Shown piece after piece: positions 1 to 12,300 of a stretch of 64,000 bases of DNA. The number at the start of each line of letters is the position of its first letter. Position 1 is the stretch's first letter. This stretch comes from Sambucus nigra (taxonomy: Eukaryota > Streptophyta > Magnoliopsida > Dipsacales > Adoxaceae). The notes below the pieces were generated by a model. The model made no database searches. It saw nothing but the letters and a program-made list of their open reading frames with translations, and was not told the origin of the DNA. The DNA is taken from assembly GCA_949130495.1 (NCBI GenBank), contig OX422210.1, positions 631,040,585 through 631,104,584 on the forward strand, read 5' to 3'. The position numbers were made by a program, and so were the translations under genes.

Positions 1-420
1 AAAGTAGGTATTCTCACTGAGTGCGTCATCGATTTCATTGATGATTACTCAAAGGTATGGGTGTGTTCACCTTATACACCACAAGTCTGAAGAATTTAAT
101 TAGTTCAGAGTGTGCAAGGATAAGGTGGAGCATGGGTAAGGTAACCTAATCAAAATTCTACTATCTGATCGTAGAATTGTTTATCGATTAGGATAGTTAA
201 GGGATCACTTATCGAACGTTAGGATTATATCCCATTTGTCTACACCGGATATTCCACTTCGAAATGGTGTAGAGTAAAGGAAGGATTAAGGATATTTTGG
301 AAATGATAGGGTCTATGGTAAGTTAATTAGGAATGCAGCATTATTATTGGGCTTTTTTATGTAAGAGATGCGCTTATCCATTCTAATTTATGAAACACCG
401 TCGATTTTTCCATGCCCAGT
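1..420 (+). pseudogene. Ty1/copia integrase fragment, decayed
   Basis: Conceptual translation, with frame changes, gives the copia integrase core signature FIDDYS followed by VWV near positions 33-62. Further on it gives a degraded form of the TPQQNGVAER block (read as TPDIPLRNGVE near 225-275) and a LEMIGSMVS-like helix (near 300-330). Several stops and frameshifts interrupt it, so it is dead. It is on the plus strand, opposite to element Z next door, so it belongs to a different insertion that continues left of the window. The family assignment (copia integrase, rve domain) is firm, but the lineage is not resolvable. Confidence 0.7.
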
Positions 421-1032
421 TGATCAGGCAAGACACAACATACCAAGAGCGCTAAAACAATTTATACCATTATTAACATCAACGATAAAGCAAAACTACA
501 ATAAATAAAAAACCTTCCCTAATAAAACTTATACCAAGGATGACAAGAAGGATAACTGAACTCTAATTAAAGAATCCACTATATCAAATCTCTTATTACA
601 ATTGTTCAACCGAATAAAATGGATTACAACTAAAACCTCCTCTAAATACAACTCTTAAATACATATGAACAACTACAATGAACCAGCTACTCCAACTCTA
701 CAGATACCAAGCTAGATCGCGACAACTGCAAGTCTAATCACTCACCCTAGTTAACCTGTATACAAAATAATAATGCCTAGGGGGAAACATTTTATAAATT
801 TAGGTGATCGCCCTAAAGTTGTAAGAATATCTCCAATACATCAATATAAATCATGCGACTAATTTATAATAAATATGCCACCCATTGGCTCTCACATGCA
901 ATAAGTACCTCACCTCCCATCTAAGTGCAATACTATACGCATCTCCCAACCCAAGGCATAACTATATTAAAAGTCTGTATCTCTATACAATTAAGTACTA
1001 TCATGTAACGAACAACTAACATGGAATCCTAT
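421..1032. other. AT-rich noncoding stretch left of element Z, possible LTR piece
   Basis: There is no ORF or recognisable gene. The texture (AT-rich, short polypurine and polypyrimidine patches) resembles the LTR/UTR sequence at 43365-45951, on the other side of Z. The two may be halves of one long LTR split by Z, but I could not align a shared boundary by eye. That link is an inference. Confidence 0.35.
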
Positions 1033-2217
1033 TGTAAAAGAGTAAATATTCGCTGACACCACTCGTAAGAGTGGAAGGCTCTAATACCACTTTTAGAATG
1101 CAGAAATAAACGTGCTCGACAAGGATGGTCACAATCAATAATATTATTTTTGTTATTTCTAAATTAAAACCCAATTAAACCATTCTTGTGAAAACAGATT
1201 TAACAAATTTTATATTTTTATCCAAAACATGCATCTAGGTGATGAAATAGATAAATAAAACATGTAATCACACGACAAATAAGAAAAAAAATCCCTTTTC
1301 AGAGCAAAACCTATTTTTCAACACTTTAGAGAGTTTTACAGGACAATCGACTTACAAACTACTTGATACACCCACAAGTATAATGCGCAGTGCCTTCAAA
1401 ATATTTAAAGAAAATGGCTCAGTCCAGAGTCGTTCACAAGTGGTGGTCCACCCTCGGTATCCACCGATCAGCCTTCAGCCATGATCATTCGGGTTACAAG
1501 GTCAGTCATAGAAAATCCTCTCCACAAGGTGTATGCAAAATTATGAAATTATCTAGGGTTTCAAAATGAATACCCAAACTATTTTGGGGATGTAAAGTGT
1601 TAATCAAAGTGTTTTTCTAACACAAAAAGTGAACTTTTGCAACAGATATGCATAATTTTTTTGGTAAACGTCGTACGAAATTTAGAGTCAAAATAGATAT
1701 TTTTAGACGCTCCACAAAATTTGAGGCGGCGACTCGTTTGAACAAGAATGGCAGTTCGTTTGAATAAAACAAAGTTCGTTCTAACGATAAGGCCATCTCA
1801 TTTGAACTAGCTTCAAATGACCTTCAAACGATGCAAAATAATACACCGTCGTTAGATTCACATTAGATATACAAGTCAAACGATTCTTCTAACATGAATG
1901 TAAAGTTGTTCGAAAGAGAAACGAATCTCATTTGAACGAGGTCATAAATGAAAATTTTATTTTTTAAAACTTTAAAATTACCAGGCTCGTTTTTCATTAA
2001 AAAACAAGCATCCCAAACATCCCAAATAACTTTATGAATAATTTCAAACTCCTAAAAGTCTTTATACCTTCATGAGATATAGTAGAGTCTTGAACTTGGA
2101 AATGTTGGTGTTCGGTTCGATGAGTCAGTGCAAGTCGGTTTGTAATAAGGCATGCCAAATATGCCAAAGTGCAAATAAAACAAATAAAAAGCCAAAGCTA
2201 AAATATTTGCGCATACA
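1033..2217 (-). repeat. Element Z 3' LTR (left copy)
   Basis: It is a direct repeat of the fragmented right copy, sharing blocks such as GTAATCACACGACAAATAA, CACCCACAAGTATAATGC and TGATACACCC-type text. Its intact form supplies the reference for the empty target sites of A (near 1155) and B (near 1890). Divergence from the right copy is substantial, clearly more than in A, C or D, which makes Z the oldest layer here. Confidence 0.75.
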
Positions 2218-3868
2218 AATTTTCCCTTTGGTCTATTCCAGTACAAAAACTAATCGAAACCCAAATTATAAAAAACTTCCCCTTAAGACAAAAATTCTAA
2301 TACCCTTCCTAATCCCTAGAAAAGGAATGGCATAGAGAAATAAGCTTTGTCTTTAATCTCCACTTGTTCTTCTCTTTGACACTTCGTCTTCATTCGCTAT
2401 AATATGATCTTTTGTAAGTACTTCACACATAAAATAAAGAAAATACCCCGTGATGCATCGAGTTTGAAATAGAAAACAAAATTAAAAACTCATAATACTA
2501 TCTCCCCCATAAATCAAACTCATCAAATCTTTCTCATAATTTGTTTCCCCCTTTTTTTCGAAATAGACAAAGGAGTGGAAGCTAAGTAGAAAGTAAAAAG
2601 AATCACATAGGAGAAATAAGATATCATCATATATATATGTAAACAACACACATGTAATGATTATCTCAAAGGCAAAATCCACCAACTATTTTTAAAAAAA
2701 TTCAATTTTTCAAAAAGAAATGTAAATATTACGAATACAACACGATACCATATATAATATATGAAAAATATACCAAAGAAAATTTGGCACAAATATCTAA
2801 ATGGGCACAAAACTAGACACAAAGCACATAAGCCTTACACACTATCATAGAATCGATGTGTCTAAATGTGTGGGATGGAATGAATAAGCGTGAACTAGAT
2901 ACAGATGAATTATGACCCAAACACTCAAATATATTCAAGAAGTTCTAATTGACCCCAAAACTTTATCAAACTAAGTTTTAGCCTTACGTGATAAATAAAG
3001 TGAACTTCAATGAACAAACAAGCACAATGCACACAAGCCTATAATTTTGATGTTTATATAAATCAAAAGTGTCATGACAAAATAAGCATAACTAGGATTC
3101 ATCGTGCAGACCCATTGATCTTTAACTGAATACCCTCAAAAGAGAAACATATATAATATTTTTTTCTTTTTTTTTCCAAATGCTTTTGAAGTGATTTATT
3201 TTGAATGATCAATTTTTAATCTAAACTATGTTGGCCACTTTTCGAAAAATGTTCTACTTTTATTTCCTTTAGTCTTTTTACTGGGCTTTTTCCAGTGATG
3301 GACTTCCCGCAAAGTCTTTTGTCTTTCATAGCCCTTTCCCGCGCACACTCATATTTTTTCATACTAAACAAATATTCTCATGGGCAATGGTACTTAAATG
3401 AACAAATTCCCCTTAGTCATAAAAACACGTAGATGAAAAAATTTACGGGAGAAAATCTCACAAAGCTCTAATATACATGTGAAGTTAACGTTCAAAAAAC
3501 TCGTGCATGTGTGTGCGGAGGCATATATAAAGTTGAATCCATAAAGAAAATCAAGTTCGAAATAACTCCATGAAAACATGACTAAGAACAATCTAACTAT
3601 CCACAATCATAACCAAATGTCCTAGACACATGGAAATATGGAGTGAATTGGATTCAAACACACCAATATGCCACCGAAAATATTTTTATATATTTCAAAA
3701 AATATTATCAACCAGAAATCTTTTTGTATATTTCTAAGATGACTCAATAAAAGAAAAAAATAATACAAAAGATACACATGTCATAACACTAGAAAACATA
3801 GATCATGAAGCTCAACTAGAGTATGACAAACAAAATCATGCAAGAAATCATCCATAAGATATAGCATG

Positions 3869-4110
3869 TTAATCATCATGTGCAAGCATGTGAGAATCAA
3901 GAAGTCTAACATCTAGCGCCTCTAAAAATGATTTCCCAACCCAAATATATGTATAATTAACGTGTTGGGATTTGGAAACCAAAGGTACACTAGACTTCAA
4001 CTTCTTATGATCGATTCCAAGATCATAAAACAAATGCCTCAGGTGACCTTTCCTACCACAATGCGAACATGTGTAAACGGGAGGAATGTCACCTATGGGT
4101 TGAACTTTTT
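3869..4110 (-). pseudogene. Gag zinc-knuckle remnant of element Z
   Basis: On the minus strand, near 4051-4076, a frame reads TCSHCGRKGHLRHLFYDLG, the Cys-x2-Cys-x4-His part of a CCHC knuckle as in plant copia gag proteins. The final Cys position appears as Phe, so metal binding is probably lost. The frame stops at the TAA whose complement lies at 3869-3871. Nothing recognisable as protease follows. It is best read as the last trace of gag in a SIRE- or Tork-like copia element; the lineage call is inference. Confidence 0.5.
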
Positions 4111-4429
4111 AACGTCCTCGGATATGTTTGACCCTCTAAAACAAACAATGGTCTGGGATTTGATGATGGAAGCATTATAATTATGGGTGCCAGTCCCATC
4201 ACTACCAAAACTACTAGATTCTTTTAAATCATCTTTTAACTTAAAAATTTTAAACTCAACAAAAATAAATTAACTCTTCAAGTTATAGGGACTCCTTCTT
4301 TAACTTTCAATCATTCCTAGAAGGTTGTCTCGCTCCCCCTCAAGGCAAGCTAACTTATCCCTAAGAGTCTTCTCGCGTGCTTTCAAATCTAAAATCAACC
4401 TGCCCTTATACCACTTGTAAAGGTGGAAT

Positions 4430-4442
4430 GCTCTGATACTAA
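4430..4442 (-). other. Element Z primer-binding site (initiator-Met tRNA type)
   Basis: The complement reads TTAGTATCAGAGC, one mismatch from TGGTATCAGAGC, the plant initiator-Met tRNA primer site. It lies 2-3 nt from the right LTR end at 4445, and so fixes the element's orientation as minus. Similar gctctgataccac-type strings recur on both sides of it. Confidence 0.65.
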
Positions 4443-4444
4443 TT

Positions 4445-4567
4445 TGTAAAGGAGTAAATATGCTCTGACAACACTTGTGAGAGTGGAGGCTCTAATATCA
4501 CTTTAAGAGTGCAAAAGTAAACATGCTCGACAAGGATGGTCACAAACAAAAATTATATATTTGTTAT
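4445..4567 (-). repeat. Element Z 5' LTR, piece 1 (left of element A)
   Basis: It matches the start of the left LTR (1033-1160). Its last five bases, GTTAT at 4563-4567, are the target site duplicated by element A; the partner is ATTAT at 15321-15325. Confidence 0.72.
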
Positions 4568-4988
4568 AGTGGTGACAAAAATCTCAACACAAACAATTTA
4601 TGAAGGAAAACAATCACCAATATGAAAGAAACAACAACAATCACAATTACACGACACAAGAATATATGTGGTTCGGTGAATTGCCTATGTCCATGGAGAG
4701 GTCTACTGTTCTATTAAGTAACTCTCGAGATAGTTTTTTCACATGCCCATATCCCCCGGGCTGGGGGTACAATTTATATTCAGTTGAAAGAGAGAGAGAA
4801 TGTTGGCAACCAACACGTTAGTAGAGTATCCCCTGAATATCTCATCCAAGATTTTAGGGATGGACTTAGTCATATATATTTATTCTAACCGTCATTTAGA
4901 ACTCATAATTTGGTACGGGCACCTTTTATTCTCACTTGGGCTTTGGCCGGCTACTCTTATGGGCCTAGTCGACAAAAGGGTACCCACA
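4568..4988 (-). repeat. Element A 3' LTR
   Basis: This 421-bp direct repeat of 14901-15320 ends TACCCACA. Its first base appears mutated (A where the other copy has the T of TG). The adjoining sequence at 4989-5005 gives a GGGGCAAT tract on the minus strand, the presumed polypurine primer. Confidence 0.85.
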
Positions 4989-5396
4989 ATTGCCCCTAAA
5001 ATTTTAGGGCCACAATTGGGCTAAAAAAATTTAAATAGCTGCGCTACCTCCTTGTGATGGCACTGCTGTAATTTTTAAAATTGAGAGAGGAGTGAATCGC
5101 CATTTTGTAATAGTTTTGAGCAGCAAATATTCTTTGATTGTCGTGTACTATTATTGAGGGGTTTAAACCGAGGTGCTCAGACGATCCACTTCGCCACTTC
5201 TACTTTGTGTTTCCTCTTTCTTCCAAACAGTCCTTTGCTCTCAAGCTTCTTCTTCATCATTTGAAAGCTATTTACTGCTCCTCCTATTCATTCACATGTG
5301 GTCTCTCATCATTCTTGGCTTGATATCTTCTTCGTAAGTTCTCAGTCCTCATCTTTTTTTAATTTCTTTCCTTTGTACTGTAGTTAGGGTTTGTCT
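4989..5396. other. Leader of the antisense module in element A
   Basis: It has no coding capacity. It holds the polypurine tract next to the LTR, a TTTAAATA string near 5029-5036 that could act as a TATA element for the plus-strand antisense gene, and a pyrimidine-rich run before the first ATG of that gene at 5397. The promoter assignment is inference. Confidence 0.35.
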
Positions 5397-7531
5397 ATGG
5401 CAAAGATAGACATCTTTAGATCAATTCAAGAAATGATACAATATCCCCAATTGGGTGGATATTGAGTGTGTCACTATTCCTCGTAACGTTAGAGACGTTG
5501 AGGATGGCCATTGGATTCACGTTCTTTTGCTATCCCTTATGGGTTTAACTTTCTCCCCCCCCAAATCGTTTATTCTTGCATTTTTCAAATATTTTGAAAT
5601 AGTCCCTGCCCAATGCTCTCCAAATGTCTAGAAGATCGTTAATGGCGTCTATAGAATAAATCAAATCTATGGCACCAACCTAGGTTTAGCTGAAATTTGT
5701 TTTTGCTACACCTTTTCTCGAACAAGTGCTGGTCTTCTTTATTTGAAATCTAGGAGTCCAGACAAGGGAATGGTAGTTATTCTACCTGATTCCCATAAGG
5801 ACTATTGGAATGAGGGCTTTATTGCTAGGAATTAGCAATTTCCTCCCTAAGCCGAGGGGACCAGGTACAAGGGACCTCGTATCCCTTTCTATGAGGAGGA
5901 TTATGTAGGTTGTTATCTCACCTTTGTTGCTTACTCTTTACTTTTTTTATCTAAGTTGCCGAACTAGTCAAAGCTTAGAACATTAGGGATTACATTATTG
6001 AAGGCGATCACCCAAGGTCAACTGTCTTCGTGCTAGAGTACAAGAACACAACCTCTAGCTTTACTACCTGTCTAGTTGATTTTATTCCCCACCTTGATAT
6101 TCCAGAGGAGGTTGCTTCTCCTTAACCCAACCAATTAGACAACGAAGAAGAGAGAAGCTCGGAAGCTGGTAGTGCGGGAGGTGGAAGAGGTGGTAGCAGT
6201 GAGGTAGGATTTAGTGAGGAGACATCCAGTAAGGAAGGTTCTGGTGGTGAGAGGTCTAGTGAGGGAACATCAAGCTCAGGACTAGGTCAGAAAGTTCTAG
6301 GGAGGAAGACATGGCTCCCCAAAGGAGGAGAAACTTGTTCAGAGATGATGAAGATGATGTCCTGTTATCGAACAGGTTGAAAATACAGAAACCTAGGTCT
6401 AGGGATACTGCTAATGGTTCCCAGACCACAAATCATGAAAAAGAGATAGAGATGAAGAGGAAAGAAGATGAAGAGAGGAAGGAGAGGGAGAGAAAGAGAG
6501 AAGAGGAGAAGAAGAAGAAGAAGAAGAAGAAGAAGAAGAAGAAGAAGAAGAAGAAGAAGAAGAAAAAAGAGGTTGAGAAGATGGAGAGAGAAAAGGAGAG
6601 GAGAAGAGAGGACAAAGAGGACACATGCTTCTCTTATACCTGTGTTTGTCCTAACTGAGGGGGCTTCTATAGCTCTAGCCCCTCAGCTCGGTCCCGTGAT
6701 GCTCGAGAGAGTAGTGCTGACAGCGAACCGCGAGTGGTCTTTAAAAATGGGACCAGAGCAATTAGCCATGAAAGCGGGTCAAGGGCTTGATTTGGTAAGG
6801 CCATTTTCCTCCTTTTCCTTATCTTTTGTAATTTTTTCATACTCTTTTTACTCATATCTATTTCTTCCCACAGTTTTTGTCTGATTACACCGTCCTCGGT
6901 CATAGCTGCAACTAGATAGTGAGGAGGAACACTGAGCTCGAGGAGAGCTTAAAGTTTGCACAGGAAGCTCAGAATGCCTTCGAGTTAGCCAGGGACTCTC
7001 TCGAAAGGAAAAGGATGCAACATCCACTGAGTTTAAGGAGCTCCGTCAATCCTATGATCTAGTGGTGAAAAGCAAGTTAGTAGTCGCCGAGAAGAATAAG
7101 GTGCTTGATTATAAGAAGAAGGAGCTCACCAAAAAAGTGGAGAAGTTGAAGTTCAAGGCCTCTTCTATTTGAGAGGATGGCTACAATGCTAGATGATCGG
7201 TTGCATATGATGATGATGATGCCCAGATTGACTACATCAGCTGGGATAAATTTAAGAAGGGATAGTACAAAGCTCTTATTGCTACTGGAGTAGACGTTGA
7301 CTCTCCTCTTTTCAGTGAGCACCATCAAGGTCCCAAGCCTGTCATTGAGGATGTTGTTCCAACTGCTTGGACCAGCGAGGATTTTACTGTTGTTGATGCT
7401 CCTGCTATTTCTACTGGTGACCAAGGGATAGACCCTTCCCCTATTGAGGGAGTTAGACAAGAGACAAATGAGGCTGCTGTGAATAAGAGGAAAAATCCAA
7501 CCACCTCTGAGCAGGTCGATGTCACCAATTA
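5397..7531 (+). pseudogene. Antisense ORF1 of element A, gypsy-type transposon domain protein (decayed)
   Basis: It lies on the opposite strand to gag-pol. Near 5440-5860 the translation gives GHWIHVLLLSLMGLTFSPP, then a KYFEIVPAQCSPNV-like stretch and IVNGVY. This is the same arrangement as antisense ORF1 of element C and matches the Pfam Transposase_28 (putative gypsy-type transposon) pattern. A donor-like GTTGTT after the domain (about 5909) falls where C has its first intron. A low-complexity charged region with a lysine run from the GAA array (6507-6564) follows, then a coiled-coil-like and acidic tail ending near 7531. Stops and shifts are scattered. Function is unknown; RNA-level expression cannot be judged from sequence. 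Confidence 0.6.
6507..6564. repeat. (GAA)n microsatellite inside antisense ORF1 of element A
   Basis: About 19 GAA/AAG units run without a break and then grade into an A-rich purine tract. In the plus-strand frames they encode poly-Lys or poly-Arg, and on the minus strand poly-Ser or poly-Phe, which produces several spurious ORFs here. Confidence 0.95.
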
Positions 7532-7739
7532 GACTCTTAGTAGTTTCCTTGTATTTTTCTTTTTTCTTATGTTCCACTTCGATGTACTTGTACCTAGCAT
7601 TAGCCAATTTCAAATGAAATGAAGAAGTTTCCATTCTTTCATTTGTTGATGTATGCACTTTGTGTGCCTTTATATTTTGTAGTTCATCGAACTCGATGAA
7701 TATATTCCTACTGTCTCCCGCCTAGGCCAAATTCTTTGT

Positions 7740-8532
7740 TCTAACGTGAGCGACCAAGTTTTTGTGCATTTATAAAATTTGCAAATCTCTCAAAGCAAAG
7801 AACCAGGACTATAAAGATCAGTCCGAGCTGTTTGTTAAGATGAAGGACAGACTCACTGAGATGGAAGAGATTGGTGCCTCTATTCAAGAGGAAGTGGATG
7901 CATTGAAGGCGAAGCTTTTAGATGCTTCTGAGATAAACCAAGTCAGAGAGGTACTGTAGGAGGAGAAAGATGCTCTGAGGAGGGAGGTTGCACGCTTAAG
8001 GGAGAATGCACAGAGTATTGCTCTATTAGTTATCCAAGGTTCTTCACTGTCAATAAGGCACGAGATAGAACTGAAGGGAGACGAGCTAGAACTGAAGGGA
8101 GAATGCACCAATGATAGCAGTTCCCAAAGGGAGATCGCCGAACTGAAGGGAGACGTGCGTCGAGTGTATGTGATGGATGCTCGGCTTCAGAGGGATGTCA
8201 CCAGACTGAGGCACTTATTCAAAAAAGTTCCTCTGCGGGTGTGGGAAGATGGATACAACCAAGGCTGTAGAGATGCTCCCATAAAGTTAAAGGAGGTCGA
8301 GGAGTTAGCCTTCATCAGAGGGTGGCTAAGCGCCCTTAGGGAGTTAAAGGTGCCCAGGAATTTCTTCCTCTGGTACAGGCATGAGATCACTCCCTCATTC
8401 AGGGAAAGAAATCTATTTAGAAGGGATGATCGCTGGATCCCAATAGTTATAATTCTTACGCAGCTGTTGGAGCCAATCTCGAAGGAGGTTGAGGAGGACT
8501 TTGCCCCTCATCCAGACTATGGTCGAAGATAA
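7740..8532 (+). pseudogene. Antisense ORF2 of element A, coiled-coil protein (5' decayed)
   Basis: It is heptad-rich from about 7780 (KAKNQDYKDQSELFVKMKDR, later MEEIGASIQEEVDALKAKLL), with a stop near 7960. A clean 125-residue C-terminal part lies at 8155-8532, with WEDGYNQGCRDA and RGWLSALRELKVPRNFFLWY. The same Gly-Tyr-Asn plus GWLxAL module ends antisense ORF2 of element C, and a related GWVAALRELKV block lies near the C-terminus of C antisense ORF1. The order ORF1 then ORF2 is the same in A and C. The N-terminal third is not recognisable. There is no catalytic motif; a structural or binding role is a guess. Confidence 0.55.
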
Positions 8533-9355
8533 CGAGTAGCTGATTATCTTGCTCAGTGACCCGGACATCCTTAGGACGTGGTTTATTTTATCACTGTTGT
8601 ACATGTAACTATATAACCTTCAGTAATAAAATATTTATGTCTTGGGCAATGACAGACTAAACATATGTTGTCTTTTATTTATTTATTAATAATCTCTAGT
8701 TATTTTGGCTTCTCAACTGACTAAATGTAACTTAGAGTTTATTTTCAAATAAGTATTCTCCCAGTCTAGTATGCCTTATCCATACCATCCCACCTCACTT
8801 TTCCTTTTAGGTCGTGTCATCACACTGACTTAGGCCTAAGTAGGGCGATGGTGAGGATACACCTAATCAATGGGCAATCCACCTGAGTAGGATTTTGGAG
8901 CCAAAATATATTGGCGACCAATCTGGGTTATCCATGTTGCCTAAGGATCCCATGTAGGTCTTCATTTGTTTTCAGGGTAACCTAGGAGGCCAGTTATGTT
9001 ATGAACAAAGACCTGGGGAGGGTTATTATATATCAACCCTACTAACTATGCTTTTAGATAAGTTGAGTGAATATAGACCCAATCACTGCGGTACAATCAC
9101 AAGGGGCTAACTCAAGAGATCGTTTGATTGAAGCAAGTTAACCAACTTATTGTAACCCATGATCTTTATCATATATGTAAAAATACTAAAGCCTGTAACT
9201 TAGAAAAGAGACATATATCAAAATATATCTGAGAAAACCTATATTAATAGAATGCTAAGGCCAATCGAGTTTTATTGATCAAAGTCAGGAACAGAGAGCA
9301 ACATTAATTTGTGACTGAAAGTTTTCCTAAACTAATGGTGCATAGACATAGAAAT
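8533..9355. other. 3' untranslated spacer of element A between integrase end and antisense ORF2
   Basis: It has no ORF of note on either strand. It sits where element C carries tandem repeats, but I see no clear tandem array in A. AT-rich patches near 8590-8710 could hold poly(A) signals for the antisense transcript (AATAAA at 8626-8631 lies about 95 bp after the ORF2 stop). Confidence 0.5.
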
Positions 9356-12300
9356 CTAGAAGTATAATTTCTTTAGGTTGGACGCATTCCAAGATCTAGG
9401 TATCTCCCTGCCCTTCAGCGTTTCCAAGTGATAGGCTCCTTATAGGTCATCCCTTATCACCTCGAATAGTCCTTCACAGTTTGGTCCTAGCTTGCCATCT
9501 GATGGTTTCACAACACTGCCAAGGAATTTCCTTAGGATATAGTCCCCGATCTAGAATTTCCTTGGATTGACTTTCTAGTCGTACTGTCTGGCTAGCTGTT
9601 ACTGGTAGGATGACAACTTAACTAGATCCAATTCTCACCGTTCTTTGGCTAAGTCAAGTTCAGTGAGAAATGCTTTATCATTGTGTCCTTGGTCTAGCAA
9701 CGTAGACCTCATGGTAGGGAGACCATCTTCTAGTGGAATAAATTCTTCCATTCCATATGTGAGTGTAAAGGGTGTTTCCCTAGTTGCTTGCCTTGGTGTG
9801 GTGTGAAAGGCCTAGAGGATGTGGGGCAATTCATTCACCATAATCTTTTGCCTTGATCCAAGAACTTCTTCTGTCCATCGATCACTATTTTATTAAAAGC
9901 CTTAGCTTGACCCTTTCTTTGAGGATACGCCACAGATTTGAAGTAGTGCCTGATTACATGATCGTTGCAAAAGCTTTGGAAGGGGACACTCTCGAACTGG
10001 GTCCCATTATTAGTAATGATCATCCTGGGTATATCAAAGCGAGTAATGATATTTCTCCAGATGAACCTCATCATATTTGTGTCCCTGATGTTCACCAGTG
10101 GTTTCGCCTCTATCCACTTCATGAAGTAGTCTATGGCGACTAACAATACTTATGATTGCCTGATGCAGTAAGCAGAGGACCTACGATGTCCAAACCCCAC
10201 TGGGTGAAGGGCCATGGGCTTGTTAGTGAATTTAGGTCGCTGGCGGGCTGGTGGACCATGGGTGAGTGATTTTGGCATTTTCCCCATTTTTGAACGTAGA
10301 CTCCAACGTCCTTTTGCATGTTTGGCCACCAGTACCCTTCCTTCATTACTCGAAAGTCTAACGACCTTACTCCTGCTTGTCTTCCACAAATTCCCTCATG
10401 AAACTCGTGAAGAACTTGCTCAACGTTCTGTGGATGAATGCACTAGAGGTAGGGACCAGTGAAGGATCTCTTATATAACTTGCCCTCAGGAGATAAGTGA
10501 AAGCGAGAAGATTTGACTCTTTATCTGATGAGCGATCTTCTTGTCACTTTGCAATTTATCACTTCGGATGTAATCTATAATGGGATCCATCCAAATCGGA
10601 TCTTTATCAATATGGATAATTTGCTCAGGGTTCAGGAGTTCAGTAGTCTGATTAATGTTGGGTTGCACGAGGAAATCAATTTGGATCGTTCTTCTCAGGT
10701 TGGAGTCTATTGCTGAGCTTAAAGCTGCTAGGGAATCTGCATGGATATTTTACCCCCTGGGGAACTGCTGAACATCCACTTTATCAAAGTTGGCCATTAA
10801 TCCCTTCACAATGGCGAGATAAGTTGCCATCCTTTCATCCTTTCCATTGAAGTAACCACTTATCTGGTTGGATACTAGTTGTGAATCATCGAATACCTGA
10901 AGGTGCCTTACCCCTAACAATTGTGCTTTGCATAGTCCAGAGATTAGCGCCGCGTAGTCTGCCTCGTTATTGGAGGCTTCAAATCCAAGCCTGATTCCTT
11001 GCTCGATTACTGACCTTTATAGAGTTATTAGCATGATACCTACTGCTTCCCCCTTGAGTTGGAGGCTCCATCAACGTATAAACCTTTACTTGACTGGATG
11101 GTTTCTGGCTAACCACTAGGTTGTTCCACTATGAATTCAGCAATGAAATCAGCTAAGATTCACACCTTGACGGTTATTCTTGATTAAAAATGAATATTAA
11201 ACCTTTCGAGCTCGACTGACCACTTTGACAGTCGGACAGAGATGTCTGTCTTCCTTAGGACAACCATAAGGGGGTGTGATGTAACCACGAAGATGGAGTG
11301 GGCCTTAAAATAATGTTTCAGTTTCCTTGAGGCTATCACCAGCATATAAGCGAGCTTATCCAATGGCAGGGATCATTGCTCGGCTTCTAAAAGTGTTTTT
11401 CTTAGGTAGTAGACCGGATGCTGGCTCCCCTCTTGCTCACATACCAAGGCAGAACTCACAGCATGGTATGACACTGTAAGGTAAAGATATAAAGGATCAT
11501 TCTCCTTGGGAATAAAAAGCAAAGGGGGCCTACTGAGGTAGGCCTTGAGTTCTTCTAAGGCTCTCGACAATCCTCATTCCATGTCACAAACTTATTTCTT
11601 TTTAGCAACTGAAAGAACGATTGACACCGCTCTGAAGACATAGAAATGAACTCGTTGAGTGCGAAGAGCATTCCTGTGAGCTTTTGTACATCTCTTAGTG
11701 TTTGATGTACAGTTGACACCAATCTGGTCGGGATTTGCTTCTATCCCTCTCTTGTTGACCAAGTATCTAAGGAATTATCCTGACTAGACACCGAAAGAAC
11801 ACTTACTTATGTTGAGTTTCATTCGGTGCTTCCTGAGGCTCTCAAAGGTCCTTTCCAGTTCAGATAGGTGATCATCTTTGAGATATCTCTTAACAAGCAT
11901 GTCATCGATGTAATCCTCCATGGTATCCCCCATCTTATGCTTGAACATCTTTTTGACTAACCGCTGATAAGTTGCCCCTACATTCTTAAGGTCGAAAGGC
12001 ATAACTTTATACCAATATAAATCGATAGTGGTTATGAAGGAGGTCTTATCTTGATTTGTCACGTGAAGGGGGATTTGGTGGTATCCAGAGTACGCATCTA
12101 AAAAGCTCATCCTCTCATGTGTTGTTGTAGTATCAACCAATTGATCAATCTTTGGAAGGGGAAAGGTATATTTGGGACAGGATCTATTGAGGTCGGTGAA
12201 GTTGATATAAACTCTCCTCTTCCCATTACTCTTGGGAACTACTACAAGGTTAAATAGCCATTTAGGGAACTAAACTTCCCGTATGGATCCTGCATCTAGT

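Larger units (their letters stand above)
2218..4444 (-). other. Element Z internal region, mostly noncoding
   Basis: It starts (element 3' end) with a tract that reads AAAGGGAAAATT on the minus strand, directly abutting the left LTR, as expected of a polypurine tract. The rest is AT-rich with no long ORF in any frame. The only coding relic is a gag-like zinc-knuckle segment near 3869-4110. Pol domains are absent. Length and content fit a large non-autonomous derivative. Confidence 0.55.

Noticed and set aside
5333..5384. 5' UTR intron of antisense ORF1 in A (GTAAGT donor, TGTAG acceptor)
   Set aside because: Only 52 bp and no counterpart verified in C.
6311..6903. Several overlapping ORFs rich in Lys, Arg, Ser or Phe
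   Set aside because: They all arise from the GAA microsatellite read in different frames and strands; only the antisense ORF1 frame has wider support.
7077..7658. 193-codon minus-strand ORF
   Set aside because: Shadow of the plus-strand antisense ORF1 tail; composition and stops follow that frame.
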